Source: Prosthecobacter debontii (GTDB lineage Bacteria; Verrucomicrobiota; Verrucomicrobiia; Chthoniobacterales; Chthoniobacteraceae). Taken from it: DNA of 53,551 nucleotides. The notes under the pieces were generated by a model, which saw only the letters and a list, made by a program, of their open reading frames with translations, did not search any database and had not been told where the DNA came from. The position numbers were made by a program, and so were the translations under genes. Positions 11,834 through 20,879 of this stretch are shown in pieces; position 1 is the stretch's first letter; each line of letters opens with the position of its first letter. The stretch is taken from positions 1 through 53,551 of the forward strand of contig CAMAUI010000016.1 of assembly GCA_945861385.1 (NCBI GenBank), in the 5' to 3' direction.

Positions 11834-12730
11834 ATGGAAAGCCGAAAGCCCATGCAGCGCCGCATCCTCGGCATCGAGGGCGGCGGGACCAAGACCGAGT
11901 GGGTGCTGCTCGACGAGGAGGAACGCGTGCTCGGCGAAGGCAGGCTTCACGCGGCGAATCTCAAGCTCTGCTCCGATCGGGACATCGCGGAGCTTTTTGC
12001 GGCGCTGCCGCGGGAGGTCTCGCATGTGGGTGCGTTCCTCGCGGGCTGCGCGCTCGATTCCGACCGCGCGCGACTGGGAGCGCTCGCCGCCGCCGCGTGG
12101 CCGGGCGCGTTTGTACGCGTGGGCAATGACTGCGAATCCGGCTTCGCCACGGCGCTTGGCGAAGGCGACGGGATCATCGTCATCAGCGGAACGGGCTCGG
12201 TGGTACACGGGCGGTGTGGCGGGCGGATGGACAAGGCGGGCGGCTGGGGGCACATCCTCGGCGACCGTGGCGGCGGATACGACATCGCGCGGTTTGCGCT
12301 GCGGCAGATGATCCGGCGCTACGACCTCGATCGCTCGCGGACGGAACTTGCCTCGGCGATCCTTGCGGAGCTCGGCCTCGACGATCTGCCGCACCTCGAC
12401 GACTGGGTCATCCATGCGGACAAGATGAAAATCGCAGCGCTGGCACCGGTCGTTTTCCGGATCGCGGAAAGCGACGGGGAGTTCCGCGCGTTCATCGAGC
12501 GGCGCGCCCGGGAGCTGGCAGACTTCACGCTCGCGGTCGCGGGGAGGCTGGGGATGGATCGAGGGCGTGTGGAAGTGCGGCTGCTCGGCGGTCTGCTGAC
12601 GCATGTGGGATTCTACGCGGCGATGTACACCGCCTTCCTACGCGAGCGGCTGCCGCTCGCCAACGTGGAGCCATGCACGCGCAGCGGGGCGTACGGTGCG
12701 GCGATGATTGCGCAGGGTCAGCCGCGGTAA
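11834..12730 (+). CDS. BadF/BadG-type ATPase, probable N-acetylglucosamine kinase
   Basis: From the chosen ATG at 11834 (a second is at 11852) the protein opens with [20 protein letters not shown], the phosphate-1 motif of the actin/hexokinase-like fold. VGNDCESGF holds the probable catalytic Asp, and [12 protein letters not shown] is the phosphate-2 motif. [18 protein letters not shown] is highly typical of the BadF/BadG/BcrA/BcrD family members annotated as N-acetylglucosamine kinases. There are no iron-sulfur cysteines, which argues against a benzoyl-CoA reductase activase. At 298 residues it is full length. It would phosphorylate an amino sugar in the cytosol, for example in cell-wall recycling. 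The next gene follows 55 bp downstream in the same direction. Confidence 0.85.
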   Translation: MESRKPMQRRILGIEGGGTKTEWVLLDEEERVLGEGRLHAANLKLCSDRDIAELFAALPREVSHVGAFLAGCALDSDRARLGALAAAAWPGAFVRVGNDCESGFATALGEGDGIIVISGTGSVVHGRCGGRMDKAGGWGHILGDRGGGYDIARFALRQMIRRYDLDRSRTELASAILAELGLDDLPHLDDWVIHADKMKIAALAPVVFRIAESDGEFRAFIERRARELADFTLAVAGRLGMDRGRVEVRLLGGLLTHVGFYAAMYTAFLRERLPLANVEPCTRSGAYGAAMIAQGQPR

Positions 12731-12785
12731 TTTTGATGGCGGCTTTGCGCTCGCGCGGAAAGAGCCGGCGGCTACGCTCGGCGGT

Positions 12786-14222
12786 GTGTCTGTTTCACGA
12801 TTCGCTGAAATTTTTCCGCCCGACCGGCTGCTGTGCGAACCGGCGCACCTTTCGGCGTACGAGAGCGACGGGCTGACGGCGTTTCATTCGCGCCCGCTCG
12901 CGGTGGTGGTGCCGGAGACGCAGGCAGAGGTGATCGCGGCGGTGCGGCTTTGCCGGGAGCTGCGTATGCCGTTTGTGGCGCGCGGGAGCGGGACGAGTCT
13001 GAGCGGCGGGTCGCTGCCGGTGAAGGGAGGGATCGTGATCACGCTGAACCGGCTCAACCGCATCCTGCGGCTGGATGCGGCGGAGCGGATCGCGGTGGTG
13101 GAGCCGGGCGTGGTGAACACAGCGGTGACGGATGCGGCGCGTCCGTTCGGTTTGCATTACGCGCCGGATCCTTCGTCGCAGACGATCTGCACGATCGGCG
13201 GGAATGTGGCTTTCAACAGCGGCGGGGCGCATTGCCTGAAATACGGGATGACGAGCAATCATGTGCTGGGGCTGAAGGCGGTGCTGGGGACGGGGGAAGT
13301 GGTGGAGTTTGGCGGTGCGAGCCGGGAGCAGGCTGGGCCGGATTGGACGGGGCTGTTTGTGGGGAATGAGGGGCTGTTTGGAATCGCGCTGGAGGTGACG
13401 TTGCAACTGCTGCCGCGGGCAGAATGTTTTCACACGGTGCTGGCGGGCTATCGCACGCTGGAGGCGGCAGGGGATGCGGTGGCGCGGGTGGTTTCGAGCG
13501 GGTTGCTGCCGGGCGCGATGGAGATCATGGATGCACTGGCGATGGAGGCGGCGGAGGCGGCGGTGCATGCGGGGTATCCGCGGGGGTGCGAGGCGGTCTT
13601 GATTGTGGAATTGGAGGGGCCGCGCGAGCGGGTGGAGGCGGAGCGCCCGGCGTTGGATGCGCTGCTGGCGGCGAGCGGACCGGCGGAGGTTCGTGTGGCG
13701 CGCGACGGGGCGGAACGGATGGCGATCTGGAAGGGGCGGAAGTCGGCGTTCAGCGCGGTGGGGAGGTTGTCGCCGGATTTCATCGTGCAGGATGGAGTGG
13801 TGCCGCGGCAGAGGCTGGGCGAGGCGCTGCGCCGGATCGGGGAGATGGGCCGCGCGGCGGGGCTGCGGGTGGCGAATGTTTTCCACGCGGGGGACGGGAA
13901 TTTGCATCCGCTGATCCTCTACGATGGCCGCGTGGCTGGGGCGCTGGAGCGGGCGGAGGCGCTCGCGGGGGAGATTCTGCGGATGTGCGTGGCGATGGGC
14001 GGCTCACTCACGGGCGAGCACGGCATCGGTGTGGAGAAGCGGGAATTCATGCCGGAGATGTTCTCGCCGCCGGAGATCGCGATGATGGAACGCCTGCGGG
14101 CGGCGTTTGACCCGCTGGGGATCTCGAATCCCGGAAAGATGTTCCCGTGCGCTGAGGCGCCCGCCTTGAAACAGCACGGCCTGCATCCCCTCGAGGAAGC
14201 AGGCCTGCTGTCGCGTGAGTGA
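12786..14222 (+). CDS. FAD-binding oxidase, glycolate oxidase subunit GlcD-like
   Basis: The frame is open from 12708 inside the kinase gene. GTG 12786 ([16 protein letters not shown]) gives the N-terminus expected for GlcD. The PCMH-type FAD domain is clear: [32 protein letters not shown], then [15 protein letters not shown] and [15 protein letters not shown]. The C-terminal substrate-lobe motifs are [15 protein letters not shown] and [18 protein letters not shown]. The family oxidises 2-hydroxy acids such as glycolate or D-lactate. No glcE or glcF is adjacent. A second, only moderately similar paralogue is at 46501. The 3' end is convergent with the large Verru_Chthon A gene, with 12 bp between stops. 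Confidence 0.92.
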   Translation: MSVSRFAEIFPPDRLLCEPAHLSAYESDGLTAFHSRPLAVVVPETQAEVIAAVRLCRELRMPFVARGSGTSLSGGSLPVKGGIVITLNRLNRILRLDAAERIAVVEPGVVNTAVTDAARPFGLHYAPDPSSQTICTIGGNVAFNSGGAHCLKYGMTSNHVLGLKAVLGTGEVVEFGGASREQAGPDWTGLFVGNEGLFGIALEVTLQLLPRAECFHTVLAGYRTLEAAGDAVARVVSSGLLPGAMEIMDALAMEAAEAAVHAGYPRGCEAVLIVELEGPRERVEAERPALDALLAASGPAEVRVARDGAERMAIWKGRKSAFSAVGRLSPDFIVQDGVVPRQRLGEALRRIGEMGRAAGLRVANVFHAGDGNLHPLILYDGRVAGALERAEALAGEILRMCVAMGGSLTGEHGIGVEKREFMPEMFSPPEIAMMERLRAAFDPLGISNPGKMFPCAEAPALKQHGLHPLEEAGLLSRE

Positions 14223-14234
14223 GGCGGCGCGTTT

Positions 14235-17200
14235 TTAGTGTGCGGTGAACTGCTTGGAGCTGAGGACGCGGAAGCGGTAGTAGGGGTCGAGGCGTCCGGT
14301 GGTGTCGCGCTTGGTGTAGTCGTAGTCGGCGAGCTTGGGGTCGTTCGGATCAATGAACCGCTCGATGACTGAAGAGCCGCGGTACTCGCCGACGATGGCA
14401 TCCTTGCCTTCCTCGAATCGCTCCGGGTCGGTGCCCGGCGCCTTGCGGATGGTCTGGCAGCGCATGTGGACGGTGAAGACGTTCGATTTGGTGGTGATGC
14501 GCGGGTAGATGTGCGAGTACGGAAGTTCGCGCATGTTGTCGCCGGTGCATGCGTAGGTGGATTCCCAGAATCCCTTCCAGTCGCCGGGCTTGCCGATCTG
14601 CTGCGGGACGAGATCCACGTTGCAGATTTCCGCCGAGGAACGGAAGAGGCCGCGGTCGGAATCTTTCAAGCGTGTCTCGATGGTTCCGATCGTCGCATCG
14701 AGATCAATGTCGTAGCGGAACTGCTGATTCACCGTGACAGGCTCATTGTTATAGCCTCCTTCGACCATGCCGGTCGGCACCATCATCATCTTCACCGATT
14801 TCATCACGCCGCGGAGGGCGGTGTCGCGGCGGATGTAAGAGCGTGCGTTGCCGTCGGGGTTGGTGCCGGCGCTGCCCTTTGCGTATCCGAAGGGTGCCAT
14901 GACGTAGTTGAGGTTGACTTTTCCTGCCGTGGAAAATGGCTCGCTGATCGCGTAAGGCTCGATGATGGGGAGATGGAAAAGATCGAGCAGGTGGTAATCC
15001 GGCGGCTGGATCTTGCCGCCAACCACCACGTCAGCCCCGGGATGGTCGCTCGCGCTGCGGTTCGGCCGGAACAGGAGCGTCTGCCATGGTTTGCGGGCGA
15101 ACACTCCGGTCGGGAGTGAGCCAAACGTGATGGGCGACGGGATCTGGCGGTTTGGCGAGAAGAAGGACTGGCCGGTTTCCTCGATGTTGCGGCCACGGAA
15201 GTAAGGAAGGATGCCGCTCTCGGTCGGATCGTCGTAGCCAAACTGGATGTTGCCCTCGTCCACCTTGTTGCCAAAGGAGCCGGACATGTGCTTGGACAAT
15301 CCGCGATCGAAATCGCCGGGGTTTCCGTTGGCCATTTGAACCCCGTTGACCCCGGCGGGAAGGATCGCCGGCTTTGCAACCCGGTGACCGCCTCCGGGCG
15401 TTAGAAATCCGCGGGCGGTATCGGAAAAACCTTCTTTCGGCCTTCCCCAACTGGAGCGAAGTGTATGAAGCGAACGCCGCGCAGGATCGAAGTAGCGGTT
15501 TTGAGCCCCCGCCAAGCCGGCTTCGCGAGGCAAGTAGTTCCCTTCATCGAGGAACGACTGGCACATGGCGATGCGGAAGTCCCCCTGCATGGCGAGTGGC
15601 AGCGGCTTGCCGCCGACCGGAGCGTCGCTGCCCACATACTCGACCGACCGGATGACATCGTTAGGGTAGAGAAATGGTTTAGCTCTAATGTCTTCGAGGA
15701 GCGCACCGGTAAAACGCGATTGGAGGGTAGGTTCTGTCACCATGCCGAACTTGATGGACCGGGTGGGGAACGCAAACCGGATGGTCTGCACCAGACGCGC
15801 CGCCGGATCGTCAGGAGCCTCGCCCGCATAGATCTCGACTTCGAACGAGCCGCCGATCCATTCAAAATCCGCGGCTTTAACCTTTTTTGAGGCATCCGCC
15901 GGATCGGCGACCATCATCGAGATGGGGTCGCTGACGTAGGGATAGATCTTCTCTGTCTTGCCGCGGGTGTAGGTTTTGATCTCCGGGTAGGTGTTTGCGT
16001 CGTTGCTGAAGGTCTTTGCCGCGGGGAAGAAGTTTGCATTCGGAGTCGCTCCGGTTGAGGTCGGGGCGGAATGCGCCGGGAACCAGTGCATTTGGGAAAC
16101 CCAGCCGAGTGTGGGCATGAAGCCACGGCCGTTGTCAATTTCATGGGCGGAGACATTGGCGATGTTGATGAGGGGAGCCACCGAGAAGTTCAGGTCGCTG
16201 GCAGGCAGGTTTGCCGAGAGTTTGATCTTGTTGCGTGCGGCCGGGAGTTCCTTGACCTTCGTGAAGAAGGTGTCGCGCATCGCCGGGTAGTTGGGCATCG
16301 GGGTGGTCATCTGGAGGATCAGCACGGCCTGGATGGCATCCTCCACGGGTGCGGTGCGCGTCTGCGTCTTGTAAAACATGATGGAGGCATCCGACATCGT
16401 GATGAATCGCCCCATGCCCTGCGTGCCGATCGCCCCGTTTCTCCCCGCGTCTCTCCCGCGGGTGATGAGCGGTGTGACCTGTCCTGATCCATCGCCTGAT
16501 CGCTCGAGCCGGTCATAGCCATCCGTGTTGAGTGTTTTGTAGAAACGCGGAGTGTATGGGCGGAAAGTGCCGGCCTGCTTGCCCTCGCCGGTATCGGAAA
16601 TATTCACGGTGCGCATGTAATCCAGGATCTCGGTGAGGATTTGTGACATCTCCGTCGGCGCATTCCCGGCGACTTTGGGATCTTTGCTGGTGTTGGAATA
16701 TTTCGCACCGAGGCTGCCGCCGAACCCAGGAACATGAGAGAGCACGGGCGAGCCGTAGTCTTCGTTCCCGGTCAGGAATGCCAGGTAGCGCAGCATGTCC
16801 AGGTTCTGCCTGCCCTTGAGGTTAGCCACCAGGTCAGGATTCCGTCCGGACGCGTTCACGACATCCACCCACAAGTCGTTCTCATTGCACTTTGCATCCC
16901 AGCGGGTGAAATAGAAGGGCTTCGGCCTTTTTGCTCCGGTTCCGGTTCCGTTGGCATTGATGGTCGAGGTGTAGGCGAAAAGCTCGTCGTATGAAGTGCG
17001 GAAAGGTCCTTCGGAATTCACCGGCCAGATGTTGACCCGAGGCCGCCCGAAGCCGTTGAGATCCGGGGAGCGACTCACAGTGGTGAGGAAGGCGCGCAGC
17101 CGCTCCAGGGAGTCTGCATTGATCTTGCCGGCGAGCGTGGCGGTGGGATTGGGCTTGCCTGCCAGAAGCGTGGTTCCCCGTGGAAATCGCTCCGCATCGA

Positions 17201-18584
17201 AAAGCAACTCATCCACCGTTGAGCGGAGGTAGCGGGTCGGAATGTTGAGGATGGGCACTTCCCCCTGTTTCAGCGAGTTGTAGTCGGGGGCGAGCGTGTC
17301 CGGGTTTTGGGAGCTGCCCGACGAGGTGCCAGAGCCGAGGCGGTGGGAGGGCCGGTCCGATGGCCTTCCAATGGGCATGAAAGGCGTGAGGGCGGCCATG
17401 GCCTCCTTGAATTGCCAGGGGATCGGTGTTTGCGATGTCGCTTTGTTGGGATCCAGCCCCCAAAGCCAGCCGAGTGCGGGGCTGAGGCAGGTGGTCGCGG
17501 GATGGCCGGGGTAGCGCGGGTATTCACCGCGAACCGGCTGTGATGCGGACAAGTTCGCGTACTGGCTTCCGGTTGTAAGCAGGTTGCCGGATCTGTCCAC
17601 CTTGCCGCTCTCCTCGATGCTGCTCGCGGTCGGTGTCCCCGAGAAGGTGCCTTCGCATGCGGTGTTGATGTTCAGTTTGCAGCACTCGTCGTCGGTCCAA
17701 AATGCGATGCGCCCCACGATGGGGTTTGCTTTCGTCGCTCCGATGACGCGGCCATTGACCGATGGCAGCAGCGTGCCGTCCTTCAACTGGTAGAGCCAGC
17801 GAACGGGCATGGGCAGAAGGGGAACCTTTTTCTTGACGAAGGCTCCGGCGGAAGTGCGCGCCATGTAATTGAGGGTCGAATGCTCGAAGCCTTTGCAGTC
17901 GAAACCTTCCACGCTGCCGTGGGTGCCGGCGGTGACGAATGTCCCGCTGGCATAATCCGCCTTCGCCCGCGGATCCACGATCGGATACCTCGGTTCGACA
18001 ATGGTGGTGTCGGTCACCGCAGACAACGCAGGAACGAGGAACGGTTCGTTCAGATCCACCCAGTCCGCGAGCGCGGCTTTCGTGGTCACATCAGTCTGGG
18101 AGGGATTGTAACTCTCGATGAACGCCACCTCCGCGCCCAGGTCGCCGGCGTTAGATCTCGCGTAGTCGGCGGCTGTGACCGTCATTTTTTGGGCGGAATA
18201 GAGCTTGAAGACGAAATCTCCATCGCCAGGGGTATAGGTCAGGTCATAGGCGCCGGCACCGAGCTGCTTCCGGGATCCGGATTTTCCGTTGAATGTGCGA
18301 ATCACGCCCGGCTGCGTCGCCCAGGTCAGGGTCTCGTCCGCATTGCGGGTGCCGGGTCGGTAGCCGCTGGTTGCTTCGCGGATCTGGGCGATCACGAGGT
18401 TGAGCGCGGTGTCGGAAAGATGACGCGCGCCGATGATGCCGGAGCTGGCGCGGGTGGAACTGCGTTCCGTGGTGACGCTGGCCATGAACCCGATGATGAG
18501 CGCGGACATCAGCACGAGCACTGCGAGGACGATGATCAGCGCGACCCCGCGCTGCCGGGCGAAGGTGTGGGTGGAGTGTTTCAT
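14235..18584 (-). CDS. Verru_Chthon cassette protein A (giant GspK/PilX-like pseudopilin)
   Basis: The start at 18584 (MKHSTHTFARQRGVALIIVLAVLVL) places a short basic leader and one hydrophobic helix at the N-terminus, as in GspK and PilX; the frame is open upstream to 18641. After the RG|VALIIVLAV site there is no Glu at position 5, which is also true of GspK, the pseudopilin that caps the tip. The remaining roughly 1400 residues are a large Ser/Thr/Gly-rich exported domain without a domain I can name. The arrangement and sequence match the Verru_Chthon cassette A family of Verrucomicrobium and Chthoniobacter. It is the last gene of a three-gene operon with the C and B proteins (18623-20607). 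I infer it is assembled at the tip of a type II secretion- or type IV pilus-like fibre. Confidence 0.88.
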   Translation of the reverse strand: MKHSTHTFARQRGVALIIVLAVLVLMSALIIGFMASVTTERSSTRASSGIIGARHLSDTALNLVIAQIREATSGYRPGTRNADETLTWATQPGVIRTFNGKSGSRKQLGAGAYDLTYTPGDGDFVFKLYSAQKMTVTAADYARSNAGDLGAEVAFIESYNPSQTDVTTKAALADWVDLNEPFLVPALSAVTDTTIVEPRYPIVDPRAKADYASGTFVTAGTHGSVEGFDCKGFEHSTLNYMARTSAGAFVKKKVPLLPMPVRWLYQLKDGTLLPSVNGRVIGATKANPIVGRIAFWTDDECCKLNINTACEGTFSGTPTASSIEESGKVDRSGNLLTTGSQYANLSASQPVRGEYPRYPGHPATTCLSPALGWLWGLDPNKATSQTPIPWQFKEAMAALTPFMPIGRPSDRPSHRLGSGTSSGSSQNPDTLAPDYNSLKQGEVPILNIPTRYLRSTVDELLFDAERFPRGTTLLAGKPNPTATLAGKINADSLERLRAFLTTVSRSPDLNGFGRPRVNIWPVNSEGPFRTSYDELFAYTSTINANGTGTGAKRPKPFYFTRWDAKCNENDLWVDVVNASGRNPDLVANLKGRQNLDMLRYLAFLTGNEDYGSPVLSHVPGFGGSLGAKYSNTSKDPKVAGNAPTEMSQILTEILDYMRTVNISDTGEGKQAGTFRPYTPRFYKTLNTDGYDRLERSGDGSGQVTPLITRGRDAGRNGAIGTQGMGRFITMSDASIMFYKTQTRTAPVEDAIQAVLILQMTTPMPNYPAMRDTFFTKVKELPAARNKIKLSANLPASDLNFSVAPLINIANVSAHEIDNGRGFMPTLGWVSQMHWFPAHSAPTSTGATPNANFFPAAKTFSNDANTYPEIKTYTRGKTEKIYPYVSDPISMMVADPADASKKVKAADFEWIGGSFEVEIYAGEAPDDPAARLVQTIRFAFPTRSIKFGMVTEPTLQSRFTGALLEDIRAKPFLYPNDVIRSVEYVGSDAPVGGKPLPLAMQGDFRIAMCQSFLDEGNYLPREAGLAGAQNRYFDPARRSLHTLRSSWGRPKEGFSDTARGFLTPGGGHRVAKPAILPAGVNGVQMANGNPGDFDRGLSKHMSGSFGNKVDEGNIQFGYDDPTESGILPYFRGRNIEETGQSFFSPNRQIPSPITFGSLPTGVFARKPWQTLLFRPNRSASDHPGADVVVGGKIQPPDYHLLDLFHLPIIEPYAISEPFSTAGKVNLNYVMAPFGYAKGSAGTNPDGNARSYIRRDTALRGVMKSVKMMMVPTGMVEGGYNNEPVTVNQQFRYDIDLDATIGTIETRLKDSDRGLFRSSAEICNVDLVPQQIGKPGDWKGFWESTYACTGDNMRELPYSHIYPRITTKSNVFTVHMRCQTIRKAPGTDPERFEEGKDAIVGEYRGSSVIERFIDPNDPKLADYDYTKRDTTGRLDPYYRFRVLSSKQFTAH

Positions 18585-18622
18585 AGGAGTTGTTGGTGAT
18601 TGGTGTGCTTTGCTGGCTGCGG

Positions 18623-19978
18623 CTAGTCGTTCTGGGTCCATTTCGAACTGCGGATCACGACGTCATTGGTGAATACACGGTAGGCTGGCTTTGCCGGATC
18701 CAGCCGAAGACGCTTCTCAAGCTCCGCGAGGTCGCGGAGATAGTCCGCCTCCGTTGTCACTTTGACAAACAGCCCATCCGTCCACTTTGGCGGGGCGGTC
18801 GGGGTGTATTCCATTCTCGCCGCCGATGGTTCATCAATCGCCACCATCGTCACCTGGACGACAGGCGGGAGCACACAGTCGCGGGGCGGGAATTTTTTGT
18901 CCTTGAGCCAGTTGTCTCCGCTCGCGTCATCGGCGGTGGAGGGTTTCACTTTCCGCCAGGAATCGAATGCATATTCGGGAGCCAGTTCGCCGATCAATTC
19001 GGGATCGGTTTTCTTTGGCTTCTGGAGCGAACCGCGATCCTGCTCGGCCAGTTTCGGCAGAATGATCACGGCGATGATGTTATCCGCCATGTTGCGCGCA
19101 AAGCGAAAGCCACTGAACGCATCAGTGGTCCCGGTCTTTTCCCGGAAGAGCGCGACTTTCATCCACGCGGGCCGCTTGAAGCCCGAACGGACGGCCCGGG
19201 TGGTCGGATCCGTCAGCCCCGGGTAATATTCCGCCAGATCCAGGTTCTCATCCTGATCGAGAACAAACTGCTCAGTCATCTGCCGGAGGGTGATGGAGTT
19301 TTTGTCCACCAGCTTGACCAAGTCCGTGATGGTGGGCTGCCGCATGACTGTGACGAGTTCGGAGGGGACGTTCAGTTCCTTCAAGCGATAACGGTATTTC
19401 TTCGGGTGATTCAGCTTCGAGATGAAATCGGGCCTTTTCTCATCGCCGAACTCCACAAAATAGCCTGTCGCGGAAATCAAACTGTCAACCATACGAAAGC
19501 GGGTGCTCGATCCGAGCGAGTTGTCATCATTCGTACCGGGCGGCTCCTCCGTGTAGCCAAACGGGCCAAAGAAAAACATGGAGTGCCCGGGGAACACATC
19601 CGCGACCGAGCCTTCCAATTCCGTGAGTGCCGGCGTCTTGAAAACCGCTTTCGTCGGGCCGGAGAGGAACTGGAGGTCGCCTCTTCGTGTAAAATAGAAG
19701 TTCTCGCGGTCGGAGCTCGAGGCTCCGTCCCATGCCCGCCAGTAAGTGTTCAATGTCGCCTGCCCGAGACGGCGGTTCATGGATTCGAATGCGGTTCTTG
19801 CAGCCTGGAACTGGGCCACCTTCGTCGTGGTGTTCGCCCAGATTTTCTGCGTCTGCGTCACCGTCGCGAGAAGAAAACCCATGATGACGACGATCAAGAG
19901 GGACGAGACGAGAACTTCAGCAAGGGTGAATGCACGTTGGCCCGATGTGCGGCGGATGGATGCGAGGTTGGTTTTCAT
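18623..19978 (-). CDS. Verru_Chthon cassette protein C (PilW/GspJ-like prepilin)
   Basis: The start at 19978 gives MKTNLASIRRTSGQRAFTL. The leader is basic and is followed by A|FTLAEVLVSSLLIVVIMGF, a class III prepilin signal with Glu at +5 and a single helix. The residue before the cleavage point is Ala rather than the usual Gly. About 430 residues of exported domain follow. The order B-C-A on one strand and the N-terminal types resemble the minor pseudopilin set GspI-GspJ-GspK, so a tip-complex role is a reasonable inference. The gene starts 5 bp after the B gene stop and ends 38 bp before the A gene start, consistent with one transcript. Confidence 0.85.
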   Translation of the reverse strand: MKTNLASIRRTSGQRAFTLAEVLVSSLLIVVIMGFLLATVTQTQKIWANTTTKVAQFQAARTAFESMNRRLGQATLNTYWRAWDGASSSDRENFYFTRRGDLQFLSGPTKAVFKTPALTELEGSVADVFPGHSMFFFGPFGYTEEPPGTNDDNSLGSSTRFRMVDSLISATGYFVEFGDEKRPDFISKLNHPKKYRYRLKELNVPSELVTVMRQPTITDLVKLVDKNSITLRQMTEQFVLDQDENLDLAEYYPGLTDPTTRAVRSGFKRPAWMKVALFREKTGTTDAFSGFRFARNMADNIIAVIILPKLAEQDRGSLQKPKKTDPELIGELAPEYAFDSWRKVKPSTADDASGDNWLKDKKFPPRDCVLPPVVQVTMVAIDEPSAARMEYTPTAPPKWTDGLFVKVTTEADYLRDLAELEKRLRLDPAKPAYRVFTNDVVIRSSKWTQND

Positions 19979-19983
19979 GGCGG

Positions 19984-20607
19984 TCAATCGAGGGCGGAGT
20001 CCATACGGGTGATGATAAAGGAGCGGGTTCTTAGGCCGGAATTGCGATTATAACCGGCCCCCTTGAATTCCGCGGCTTTCGTGATCTTGAGAAATTCCTC
20101 CAGGGCTTTCGCCTTGCGGTAAGGGCTGATGACGATCGTCACCAGCCGCGCATCTTCGGACAACAGCACAGTTGGCTCATTCGGTCGGTTCACGGGTTCG
20201 ATGACCAGTTTCACGGCGTACTGCCAGTCCTTGCTGTCCTTGGAAGAATCAGATGTTAATGCCGCCAGCGTCACGCGATCCACCAGTTTCCCCTCATCAT
20301 CATAAATCAAAACATCGCCCCCCTTCTCGGCCACCATCCCTTCCAATTTATTCCACGCTGTCGTTTGCAGCATCGCATTCACATCCTGCATGATCCAATT
20401 CTCGTTGGACGTATCCAGCGATCCCCGAAAAATGCTCATCCCGCTCGGCAAAAGCCCGATCAGGGCGACAAATGCAAAGCCGATGATCGCAATGGCCATT
20501 GACACTTCCACGAGGCTGAAACCAGCGCGGCTGCGTGAGAATACAGGGAGTTTCAATGGAGCAGAACTGCTCCAGTGGGATGGTTCAGGCGGAATGCGTT
20601 TGTGCAT
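19984..20607 (-). CDS. Verru_Chthon cassette protein B (PilV/GspI-like prepilin)
   Basis: This 207-residue protein has the prepilin signal SRAG|FSLVEVSMAIAIIGFAFVALIGLLP, with Gly before the cleavage point and Glu at +5, then a small globular domain. The block ALIGLLPSGM directly after the helix is characteristic of the Verru_Chthon cassette B family. It is the first gene of the minus-strand operon B-C-A. A fourth family member usually found with these (cassette protein D, also a prepilin) is not present on either side: the upstream neighbour is a divergent glycosidase-like gene. The only start codon upstream of the signal is at 20607, immediately after a candidate promoter, so translation may begin with almost no leader. 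Confidence 0.85.
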   Translation of the reverse strand: MHKRIPPEPSHWSSSAPLKLPVFSRSRAGFSLVEVSMAIAIIGFAFVALIGLLPSGMSIFRGSLDTSNENWIMQDVNAMLQTTAWNKLEGMVAEKGGDVLIYDDEGKLVDRVTLAALTSDSSKDSKDWQYAVKLVIEPVNRPNEPTVLLSEDARLVTIVISPYRKAKALEEFLKITKAAEFKGAGYNRNSGLRTRSFIITRMDSALD

Positions 20608-20643
20608 ACAGGGTATTTACATTCGAGTTTTCGAGTGTGTCAA
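20608..20643 (-). promoter_or_regulatory. Candidate sigma-70 promoter for the B-C-A pseudopilin operon
   Basis: Read on the minus strand, TTGACA is at 20643-20638 and TGTAAA at 20621-20616, with a 16-bp spacer. The -35 box is a perfect match and the -10 is four of six. Transcription would start only a few bases from, or at, the start codon at 20607, implying a nearly leaderless message. The surrounding 20608-20879 stretch is more AT-rich than the genes and also serves as the upstream region of the divergent gene at 20880. I found no clear promoter for that gene. Confidence 0.35.
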
Positions 20644-20879
20644 CGGGGAAAATGTTTTTTTGGAAAAAATCTCCCAGCCACCACCACGGGATTCGGAAAA
20701 ACAAAAATCAAGGAGCAGAGGTTTCGAGGGGGTGTTGTGCCGAGCGCTCCCGCTCCGTTGGGCGTTCCCGCGCTAAGATGTGCCTTCCAACCGAATTGAG
20801 ATAGCGGCTTGCATTGCACATTCAATCCACCACATCTGACCCGATTCCAAATTTCAAAGCCCGCACATCTCTCGAATCC

